Source: Hirudo medicinalis
Lineage: Eukaryota; Annelida; Clitellata; Hirudinida; Hirudinidae
Assembly (NCBI GenBank): GCA_011800805.1
Contig: MPNW01000041.1
Location: 124,001 to 188,000 of the forward strand
Direction of reading: 5' to 3'
Length of the DNA: 64,000 nt
A program made the position numbers and the translations under genes. Below, one piece after another: positions 38,001-48,400 of the stretch (its first letter is position 1; each line of letters opens with the position of its first letter). The notes under the pieces were generated by a model. The model saw only the letters and a list, made by a program, of their open reading frames with translations. It searched no databases and was not told where the DNA came from.

Positions 38001-40787
38001 AACAATAGCAAATATTAGCAATGGCATTATTAAACAGTTAAACAGTTGGCCAATGTAATAATATGTTTACAATGGCGTGGCTCGAAAACAAAGACCAACA
38101 CAATTAAAAATGCTTACATCGGCCTGCAAATAATAGTCAGAATCCAGTATTGTATGACAATATTGGGAGGGAGCTTGTCTTTCACCGTGGTTGGTAAATT
38201 TTGTGCAACTTCCAATTATTAAGTGAGTCGACAAACATCGTCGCATTTGATGATATTTTTTATTGAACGAATCTTTACCTGGAATGAGTTTAATTGCAAT
38301 ATTTATTGACAGAGTTAAAGACCTGGGAAAGACTTATTTGATCAATTAATCAGCTCGTACAACTAACATTTCTAAAGAGGTCACAAAGAATGACAAATAA
38401 TTAACAACAAGCAGTTTGATAATTGATTTTTGTATTAATTCGGAAGCAACAGATGGAGACATGCATTTTGAACATCAAAGTCATGTGCAACCATCCAAGA
38501 GCTTTGCCATGATTTTGCCAAAGAAATCACTGAAGATTAATTGAGATTAACTTTGTGCGAATAAAAAAATGGAGACCAAAATTTCACAAATTTAGAATTT
38601 CTTAATGATGAACATTTGGAAACTGATCGAATCAGAATCAGGGTGATTGAATACCATTGAATATAAATTTAATTAAACACTACTAATCAAATAAAAAGTT
38701 TCTCAATGCATTCAAAATCCAATATCCAGTTAGATTTTAATACCAAATTTTTAAAAAACCTTTCTCTTGAAGACTTGCAATGAAAACCTACTTTAATTTC
38801 TAAATTGAAACAGATACATATTTCAAATTCAAAATATTTACAAGTTGCCTTTTAAAAAAAGGAAAGGAAAAGTAATTCAAAAGTTATAGAAATTAAGAGA
38901 AATCAACAAAATCGCTTAATTGTGACCTTCTCGCATAAATAGTCGCAAGCGAAAGGAAGATTTTGTTGATGATTTACCCTCTACTGATGCTTTTGTCAAT
39001 TTGACACTCCTTTCTTTTGTGTCTAAAAATAAAATATCATTAATAGTCAAATCATAATGTAATTCTCAATTCATTAAAATTTCTTCACCATTAATGCTAG
39101 CATATACAAAGTGCTAGAATTAAAATATCAAGTGGAAGCATCTCTATGAGCTCTTGAAATGTTAAAAATAAAATACTAATTATTGTTATTAAATGTCATT
39201 AGTGTGCAGCAGAAATGTTTTCAGTTAGATTTCAAAATCACCTGCTCCCTTTTAATTTATCCATGCACTCGTAAAACCAGCGAATTAAAGGCATGTAAAT
39301 TCGTGCATAGCATTAGAGCGATAGGTTACGCTTCTTGGTTCATTAGCAAAGATATAAGTTGATATTCGTCAGTTACACAGAAAGAGCACGGATGTCTATC
39401 ATCTCCTGTTTCACAAAGAAAGGACATCCCAGGACCAAAATTATAGGTTTAAAAGACTTCTTCAGTAAATTTGATCTTAAAAAGGTTCCTATTCATAATT
39501 CCAGTGAGGTTTTTCATATCTATTTGATCAATTTGAATTATGATTGTGGATTCATTCCTCCATTACAGTAACTTACATTGGTGAATGACACCTCAATATA
39601 ACCTTTGAGTCTAAAAATATCCCCATTATTTGTTATAAGTCCTTAGAATAACCTATAAATACAGAAAATAATGTATTTATGAAGACAAATAAATGGTTTT
39701 CAACAAACAACTCCTGCAATTTACATAATTATACTCAATTTCAATGGATATAAATTCTTACCTGCCACATTTGCCTTGCTGGGGTTTTGCTTGAAGATCT
39801 AAAAATGAAATTTAAATCCCATAAGATTTATATCAAAAACAGAAAACCAGCAAAACCACTTAATAGAATTTTGTTTTTATTGTTGTCATGAACAAAATGT
39901 CAAGGATGAAGTTTTGCAGAAAATAAAATGGAGCCACCTACCACCATGTACTAAATTATGTCAAAATGATAACATTTCAATCACAATGCAACTTCTCAAG
40001 AATGTATTAAATTCCTGAAAACAAATTATTTTGACAACTTGATGATATGTTTGATGTGATTTCAGAAAACCAAAATGTTGCTTAAGTTATAAATAAAGTT
40101 GCAAATGACAAGGTAATACTGAAACATCATTTTGCAATACATTCAATAAATCTTTTATTAAAGTGATTTCATTAAAAAATAATAAAAAACCATGTATTAA
40201 AATTTTAAATGCCCTAAAATTAAGAGCTATTATACATCATTTCATGAAGAAAACCATGCCATCAAGAGGCATAAATTATTGGCCAATCTTGTTGCTGGCA
40301 TTTTATCACTGCTCATTATGAGATTTCACCCATGAAAAATGAGTTGAATAAGATTGATGGAGTCAGGAACAAGTGCAAAATTTAGTTCAACACTAGTTCA
40401 TTCTCTGGTTCAATTGTTTGTGTTCTGGTCTGTCTGGTTCACATTTAATTATTACCAAATCGTTTGAAAATCTATTTTCAAGAAGTCATAATGAATTAAT
40501 AAAAAACAAAAGTAATTCATAATAAATTATTATTTTGCAAAACAAAAATGAATGCAAAAGAGTCATCAGTGAAAGAAATGCAACAAAGTATAAACCTTGG
40601 ATGGGGACTCCAACTCTGCTGGGTGATTGACAATTTCTTCATTGAAACTAACCCTCGATCTGCAACAGACACAGCTGGAGAAGGGGCAGCCATGAGTCGA
40701 ATGGGGCTGCTTGACCCTGCCTAAACTCTCCCTCTGCAGTCCCACATTTCTGTGTCTTGAACTTGATGAACCAATTTTGGTGGTGTG
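32057..40787 (-). CDS. PDE7-like: PDE7-like cyclic-nucleotide 3',5'-phosphodiesterase
   Basis: Exons: 40787-40596, 39798-39762, 39022-38978, 38529-38451, 38322-38186, 37807-37712, 37188-37088, 36907-36776, 36390-36299, 36226-36145, 34738-34673, 34480-34384, 33094-33014, 32946-32057. Phases close throughout, giving about 708 residues without the unseen first exon. From 37807 onward the catalytic domain tracks PDE7 closely: [20 protein letters not shown] (catalytic His), [18 protein letters not shown] (metal site), [36 protein letters not shown] (metal-binding Asp), then the [13 protein letters not shown] end. It should hydrolyse cAMP. The stretch 38529-38186 is less certain: HDFDV resembles the start of the catalytic domain, but the following exon adds about 45 residues not expected from PDE7. 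The three 5' exons are Ser/Arg-rich and poorly conserved. The last exon adds a tail of about 260 residues beyond the domain. Confidence 0.88.
33541..33900 (-). mobile_element. LINE 3' remnant in a PDE7 intron
   Basis: The minus strand reads [20 protein letters not shown]...[15 protein letters not shown], the C-terminal motif of L2/CR1-type ORF2, followed by a degenerate tail. Both ends are worn. Confidence 0.6.
35553..35630. repeat. 33-bp tandem repeat, about 2.4 copies
   Basis: CCTTATTTATAATGTTATTT-type units repeat with a 33-bp period in an intron of the PDE7-like gene. Confidence 0.75.
37558..37662 (-). other. candidate 105-bp in-frame cassette exon in PDE7-like gene
   Basis: Between catalytic exons 37807-37712 and 37188-37088 lies an open 35-codon stretch with a TTCTTAG acceptor and an AAAG/GTAATA donor. 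It would enter and leave in phase 1, exactly matching its neighbours. It reads [15 protein letters not shown]... and resembles no part of a PDE domain, so inclusion would interrupt the catalytic fold. It may be chance. Confidence 0.25.
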
Positions 40788-42800
40788 CTAATCAGCCAAC
40801 TTTAATTGAATATTAATGTTATTATAATGAAAATAATGCCATTACAATTATTTTGCTTGATTTTTACTACTTTGGGGCAAACAATCATTTGACAACTACT
40901 TCACCCATATATTCATCTATACCTAAAGAAGTCACCTCATCTACATCAATTGTCTTCACATTTTAGTTTTTGTTTGCATATGTTTGATGTTCGTAAAATC
41001 AAATCAAATCGAATATTGCTTTCTAATTTAGTTTTTGCCCCATTCATTCATGCTAATTTACATATTTATTCTAAGTACTAAGGCTATTAATGACTATTTC
41101 AACAACAACCAAAGTGATGAGATCTACTTTCCGTGGAACTAAGTTAAAAACATAAATATGACATTCTATTAAAAGTAATACATACAAAACTAAGCAGTCC
41201 TACACAAATAACAGGTAAAAGAAGCAGAAGTTATCATTAATATATTCTCATGGGGGTTAGCGTTAGGGTTACTTACTAAGTTTAAGCAAAGAAACTCTCA
41301 ATCATTCAATGTTTGCCATCTTAATATTTATAACAACAGCTTCGGCAGTTTTACCTAAATAACAATGGCTAGACAAAATTTAAGTTTCACTCAATTAAAG
41401 TACTCACCTAAAAAGGATGCAGCTTGTGTAACAAATAAATTTTAAATTAAATTAAAATGCATTTTTTACAAACTAATTTCTAAAAAGTAACTTGCTCGGT
41501 ATATTGGAATAACTAAAATTTCAATAGACTCATGAAAAAATTGAGCATCTAAATCACCTCCAAAAAAGTAATTGTTTTTTACAAAATTGCAGTTGCAATC
41601 CAGTCAAAGAAAATATTATAAATTTTCACAACAATTATTGTACTATATCTAAGTATACAAGATTACGCAATGGATTAACCAATCCTCGCATTTCATGATT
41701 TAGTAAGAAAGCTCTTATAATGTTACAAACAACACTACAGTCCGACCATTACAAAACCTTATATTGAACATAAACAGTGATGCAAATGTTGATATTATCG
41801 GGTTAAAAGTTAATCGCATACCATAACTATTTTCTATTTAAACCATGGAAATAATTAACCATATTGAACTCTGAAGTAAAGAAGAAGTAATACATTACAT
41901 TTTGAAAATGTACCAAACATCCCTGCTCATTTTTAAAGATGCTTTTAAAATCCATACCAAATGATGAAAGGAGATCAAAATATAATAAGAGAACTGCTGT
42001 GGTAGCCCATCTTTTTGAACGTTTTCAGATAAGCCTTATCATTAAGCACTTATCATTAACATTTCGTCTTCGTAATGATAAAGCAAGCAATAAAACCTCA
42101 CAGCCGTTTTAGTGGCAAAGTTGATAAAAATATGTGAATATAATTCATGAAAAATATCACTTGAAACTCCAAAACTTGTCAACTTCACTTAATTGAATAT
42201 CAGCTAAATCATGTAAGGTACATTTATTGAAATGTCTCAAGTGAGGAGGGCTGACGATTGATCTTGATTGCAGTGGATAATGTAGACGTTGCCGTATTCT
42301 CCAGTCTATTCTGAAAACATTAAAATGACTTTTCTGTGCACATTAATTTTTTGTTAAACCATTCAAAAACTTTCATCGTAATAGTTTTTCCTCTTCTGAG
42401 CTAATTTATGTGATTGTTAGAAAAGCGCACGATCTAATTTATATGCACATTTCTGCAATTACTTAAAAATGATTTTTTAATTCAAATTCTTGGTCTGATG
42501 TTGATCTTATCGGTACGTAGAATCACACTTTCACATGCGGTTAGCAAAGAAGTATTGATTAGTAACGGAATATTATTTCAGGAACACGTATTGCTCACTG
42601 TGATATCGATCTCCACTTTATCCTGTTCTTTTCGGAACTGGCCAATGAGTTTGAAGACTGATGGGTGATGAAAATCGATTTTTTGTTGAAAGCTGCGATG
42701 CCATGCTTCCTCTGAATTATTGTTCTAGGTAAACCACCAGTGACGCGATCGCGGGCATTCCTTAGCGGAATGGCAAACCGAGGTTCTGCTCTGCGGTAAT
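40788..42800. other. region upstream of the PDE7-like exons
   Basis: AT-rich DNA with no exon I can support. The first coding exon and promoter of the PDE7-like gene should lie here. A short TTAGGG-like cluster occurs at 41252-41272. Confidence 0.5.
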
Positions 42801-42825
42801 TGTTTTGCCAATGTAGTTGCCTTTC

Positions 42826-43290
42826 CAGTAATCAAATCTACATCCTTCTAAAAGATAAGAGAGACAAGATAAGGGACATTCGGGTTTTCAAAAACGTTCG
42901 TCAGCAGAAGCCATTGTTTAACACGTTAAGTATGATGGCAGACTATGAAATAGCCAGTTAAAATGCTGTTAGACATGGTTTCCCAACCTTTCAACTGCCT
43001 GGATGCCTTTTCCATCTTGGCCAATGTTTTTGGAGGAAAGTGCAGGAACTTCATCTGGCGGACCGCTATCGTGTCGATGAAAACATTCGTGTCCAAGTCA
43101 AGATGCTTTTGGCCTTAAGTTGTATTTCAAGCGTTGACGTCACAAATGAATTGGAAATGTTGGTGGAAAGTTGTCCGAGGGAAATTGATCCAGAAAAAGA
43201 CAGAACCTCAGAGCAGAATCTCGGTTTGCATATGGCAACACAGAAACTCTCGATTATCTACTTGGAATTGCTTACAATCTCAAAATTTAA
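42826..43290 (+). pseudogene. MULE (Mutator-like) transposase remnant
   Basis: A plus-strand frame reads YILLKDKRDKI...NVRQQKPLFN...MMADYEIAS, stop, NAVRHGFPTFQLPGCLFHLG then QCFWRKVQELHLADRYRVDE and VKMLLALSCISSVDVTNELE. The block spacing (D.E, C.FH..Q..WR..Q...L, then MLLALAFVP..DV...FE) is that of MULE transposases. One in-frame TAA interrupts it, and neither the N-terminal nor the C-terminal third is recognisable. No terminal repeats were found. Confidence 0.68.
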
Positions 43291-43736
43291 CTAATTTAAT
43301 GTGACTAATTTACAATTTCATTTAGTTAAATAAGTTTTTAAAATAAATTTTTTTTTTGGCTGTTTTGACGGGGATTTTGTCTTGGGCTATTTTGACAGTA
43401 GAAGCTACTAGGATTGTCGTTGTTGATCCATTGTTGTAGTCTTGTAACTCCTCAAAAATCGTTACCATTAAATAGGTAATGATGGAAAAATGGCATGAAG
43501 TTAAAGATGTTGGGCGAGCAATCTCAAATTTTATAGATTCTATGTATTGTGCAGGCAATGATTTATCTGCATATTCAAATGTTAGAATGATTCTATTCAT
43601 TTCGGCTACATGGCCATCCGCAACAGCTGGCAATGAAAAGTTTTTCGACTCTCGAAAGTATCTTATCTTCGGCCTAACGATGCCAGCTGACAGACTAAAT
43701 GGACAATCCTTACTTACATACATCAAGATATTGAAA

Positions 43737-44871
43737 TACAGTGGTCGTCATATCTTTAAGAGCGCCACATTTTTTCGCATAACTTTCTTAAATGTGAATT
43801 TTATAACCTCAAATATTATTATATAATTTAAATATCATCACGAAATCTTACAATAAAGTTAAAAACGAATTTATTACATGTTTTAACAGGAAATGCAAAT
43901 TGATGTGCCAATAAGTTCGTCATATCTTTAAGAGCGGTTTCATGGATTTGCATAATTAATATCAATGCCGTTAAAAACTCCCATACCTCAAGAAAGAGGA
44001 TAGACAGCTGGAATGAGCAAAACATATGGTTGATTATGGGGACTTTACGGAAGTCAGTAATTATTCTAGTCGAAACAAAGTTTAACATCCATGATCCTGA
44101 TGGATGCCACTACTACTAGCATGATTTAGAGATGCAGTAAGAGGTTTATTGCAGTAGAAAATTCGGAGAGGTTCCGTGATAGTATGGAGAGGATTTTCAG
44201 CATGCGGTCAGACAGAATTAGCTTTTCTGAGAGGAAAACAAGCATCCAAAGACTATACCAAGACCATTTTCAGTATTCTCACTCCCTTTGCTAAGATTCA
44301 TAGTAAAAATGTCTTTGATTTCCATCAATATACACCTCAAAAGAGACGAAGGCATTTTTTCTTCCTGAAAATCATGGAATGGGCAGCGTGTTCTGCGGAT
44401 TTAAATCCTATATCCTATATATAGATAGATAGTTTTTGGGACTCTGATAAGACAGGTATAGTACAATGAAAAACAATATTTAACTGGAGTCGAAAGAGGC
44501 GATAATTGAGGCCTTGCGAAAAGAATACCTGTAACAATTGGTGGCACCAAGGAAGTCAAGATGTATTGATATAATAGAAAAGATGGGACAGAGAACATCG
44601 TAATGACACTTTATTTGAATTAATAACATGATTTGGAACCCTTATTATCGTCTTACATTACGGGAAACTTAAAGATATGACGAATGCGAAAAACGCATAT
44701 TTGCGATTTTAACGCATACTTCTGGAATGTATCATCAGATCACACAAAAATTTCCGAATTTATTAAACTTTCTCTAACAAATAACATATCGAAATTTGGG
44801 TTTGAAAAAAATAATTCGATCAAAAGTTAAAAGTAAAAAATCATAGCGCTCTTAAAGACATGTAGACACTG
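43737..44871 (+). mobile_element. Tc1/mariner element with IR/DR termini, internally deleted
   Basis: The outer left end (from CAGTGGTCGTC at 43739) and the outer right end (to 44871, reverse complement CAGTGTCTACATGTC) share CAT(A/G)TCTTTAAGAGCGC. Inner copies of the same motif (GTCATATCTTTAA) occur at about 43918-43935 and, inverted, at about 44667-44683. This is the double-direct-repeat (IR/DR) layout of Sleeping Beauty-like elements. A TA precedes the left end. At about 1.13 kb it is shorter than the usual 1.6 kb. Confidence 0.72.
44164..44600 (+). pseudogene. Tc1-type transposase C-terminal remnant
   Basis: Reads VIVWRGFSACGQTELAFLRG, KQASKDYTKTIFSILTPFA, EWAACSADLNPISYI and, after stops, SKEAIIEALRKEYL and KMGQRTS. 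This is the order of Tc1 catalytic and C-terminal blocks. The Asp of the usual QDNAP box is lost, the third-acidic region is altered, and the DNA-binding N-terminus is absent, so it is dead. Confidence 0.75.
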
Positions 44872-45067
44872 TGTAGACACTAGACAATAGTTGATAATTT
44901 TGGTAGATTAGGTCGTCTTGCATTTTTATAAAACTGTAACTTTGAATAAATTTGAATATAAAAGACCTGAAACCATTTTATAATTAATTTTTTAAAGATT
45001 CAAAAAAACAATGTCTTATATTTGCAAGTGGTTTAGGGATTGACCCTAAAGGATCTAGGTTTCAGAG

Positions 45068-45135
45068 TGCGCCCCCCCCCCGCCAAAATATTCTAGATCC
45101 GTCCCTGATCTCAACCAACTCTGGAGCTCTTCAAG
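45068..45135. repeat. poly-C-centred repeat fragment
   Basis: CCCCCCCCCCCGCCAAAATA followed by TTCTAGATCCGTCCCTG. The composition differs sharply from its surroundings, and I take it as a piece of a dispersed repeat. Confidence 0.3.
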
Positions 45136-45430
45136 AGTCAAACTCTTCAAGATGTCAGAGATTCATCTCTTTCAAGATATATCATTCTTCATGAGGTTTA
45201 AGTGAGTTGTTTTAAATTCTTTCAAATCACATAACTTTTTCAGAAGGCAAAGGATATTCAACGTTTCTGGAGCACGACTCCAAGTAGCAGTCGCTATAGG
45301 AATGATCATCAAGAGCGTCAAGCCAATCAAAGAAGTTCACATAGTAGAGCCTTAGAGGCTGCATGAATAGGATGCAAAGTTATCGGATGTGATGATTGTG
45401 TCTTATTACTTATTCCGTAAAAGATGGATC

Positions 45431-48400
45431 ATGCATATCTATAATTATAGCACTTTTGTTGTTTTTCTCCAATTATATTTTCTGCTACGAAATTGTTCAG
45501 GTTCGTTTGTTATTTACACTATTAACACTATTCTAAAACCAAGCTATGGTAATTTTTAAAGTGATTGATTTAATTGTGTGAAATTATCACTTTTTCAGAA
45601 TTATCTTATCCCTTTAGAAAAGTTGATTTTAATGTTAGCTATGTAGCTCAGGATTCTAATGAAGATATATCAAAAAACCAAGAATGTCTTACTATATATG
45701 CTCGCAAATTTTTAGAAAAATTCGTTACTCTTGGTTATCCTGGCCAAGAAATTTGCAGACATCTCAACTTTAGCATAAAATTTAATAATACAGCATGGGT
45801 CCACCTAGATTCCAAAACGGTGAATTTAAGATTGTATTAAATTAATTGGTAAACATCCAAGTTAATTAATCAGAATAACTATTTAATAGTCTAGTTCGAA
45901 AGCAGTTTTCACCCTGAATGTTTTGATTGATCCATTAAGAAGAAATTTTGGTTTAAATTCTATGGATGAGTGCCTGCAGAGGCTGAAGCTCTGGTTTGGA
46001 AATATCACTCTTTTAGAGTCATTGCTACAAGATTCATCACCACAGTCCAGTTTTCTGTACATCAAGGATAATGGAAACTGCACTACTGTTGTAATGAAAC
46101 CTCCAGAAATCATTCATCACATGTCACAATGGATCTGTCCTGACAATTTCACTCTGAACATCTCTGATCCTACTAATCTCTTTTGTGAACGAGGTGATTT
46201 AACTCTTTTAGTGCTACATCACATTAAATATTGTCTTTTTATGATAAATCCTCAAAAGCCATCCAGGATTAAATTTGATTCCCATAATTTAATAATTAAG
46301 TGTTATAAAATATGTTATTATTTATTTTATTATGTGTTTATAATATTTAACACTTTGACTCATATTTTTCAAGAATTCTACCTTAGTGTCACAACCTCTT
46401 TGTCTGTTACTGGTAATAAAACTTCAACAAAAAGATTGACTGAAAATCAACAAGAAAATCCTAGAAATAATTCAGGTGAAAATAACAAGACTCAAACGAA
46501 CCAGCAATTTGTTATCTCAAAATTTTGGAGTGTCAAGGTATTTATAGATACAAATTTCATTTTAACTTTTGTTGAAAACTGAGCTCCTTAACTTAACTAC
46601 TGCATGTGGTCCCCCATGGTCTAATGGTTAAGACTTCCATCTCTCATGACAGCATGGATTTGAACCTCGTTGTGGGAGCTCCATCCTAATAACCTTGTTA
46701 TGTAACAGACATTATCTATAACAACTGGAGTCACTATTAATTCAGTTATCAGTTTGATTTATCTAAACATAGTTTATATATATATCTGAGATTTGAAAAA
46801 TTGTTTTATTTTGTGGACTCAAGTCAATTTGTAATTATTTCAGCACTTAAAGAACATATCTCAGGTTCATATAACTGAAGCAGACAGGGTTATAAACTTC
46901 ATCCTTCAGATAACATTAAACAAAACAGCTATTTGCTTGGATTTTCAATGTCCTGTCATATCCATGGACATATATTTTACAAATTCATCTCATGATATGC
47001 TCATGTGAGTTTTGAAGCAAACACCCAAGTTGTTTGTTACAAAGTGGTGGTTATTTGTATTATTAATGTAGAGTTCATGCACCAATTATTAAAAGATTAA
47101 TAGTAATAATAATAAAATAATATATAATAATAATATAATAATAATAATAATGATGATAATAATATTAATAATAGTTAATTTGTAATGTACCATTTGCATA
47201 TCATCAGAGGCAACTTATGTCTTTGTTGGCTTCATGATTACATTACATAAATCTAATGCATTTAAATGTGTTCATATTTGGCCTAATTTTTGAGAGTCTT
47301 ATGTATCCAAATAGGATGTGAAGGCATTTTTTAATCGCTCCACCATTTATATGATAGCCCCTGCCTGCCTGACTTTTGCCATTGCTGCTGCATCATGCAG
47401 GAATGCAACCCATTTAGCTAACCTTCATGCCAATTCATGTTTCATAAAACATTGAAACAAATCCCTTAATTTATTTCATTTTCAAATAATTGTCTGGCAT
47501 CCCATCTTTTGAATAGATACTATATAATGTCACTGCATTTTGCTAATTACATTTCTGAATTACATGTAAAAAATATTGTGTTACTAGCTGCAAAAGTTCA
47601 GGAAAGAGAATTCCTCCCTTAATATTGGGTAGGATGAAAGTAAATAACAATGAAATCAAGGAAAACACCTGCAGCATGAAACTCTCAAGTTTTTCAAATG
47701 CATCATTCATAAAAGATGAAGATTTTAATTTTCAATTAAACCTCAAGGCCATGATGAACCACAAAATCAATGGAAACCAAAAGCACAAGATGGTCATCAA
47801 CATAAGATCTCAGGAAAACAACAGCTTTGAAGTCATTGATTCAATTGTTGTCCCAGTCAGTAAATCACCATTTAATAATTTGTGTTTTCACCAGTAATCA
47901 CATTTCTCTTTCAATTTATTGAAACAATTTTTGAAATTTGTGTTCCTTCCATTAGATTGTCATTGAAGATAAAGATAAAAAGGCTACTTGTCAGTCAATC
48001 AATGATCCCCACATAACTTCATTTGATGGATTGTGAGTCAAAGTAATCATTAAAAATATATTATGTTTGATTTGTATCAGGGGCCATTTTCAGATTCTCA
48101 TAAAGTATGACTTTAGTAGCCCTTTGCTTCAATTAAAATATTAAGATTATTAATAGTGTTTATTGGCATGCAGCCAAATGGGTTGCACTCCTGCATGCCA
48201 TAGGTGTTGGCAATGGTTGCAATGTATCATGTTTGCAACCCAGCCTGCACCTCAGAGAGGGCCCAAAGGTAGGGGCGCTATATAAACTGAAGAACGATTA
48301 AGATGTGCCTGCCATCCTACCCAGACACATAAGGCACTCAAAAGATTGGCTAATTGCATTGCAAGATTACTTTCATTATTTGAAAGTATTTTACTAACAT

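Noticed and set aside
43322..43826. Overlapping long frames on both strands (134 aa minus, 115 aa plus)
   Set aside because: No recognisable motif, no splice context, and located between MULE and Tc1 debris. The plus frame runs into the Tc1 terminus.
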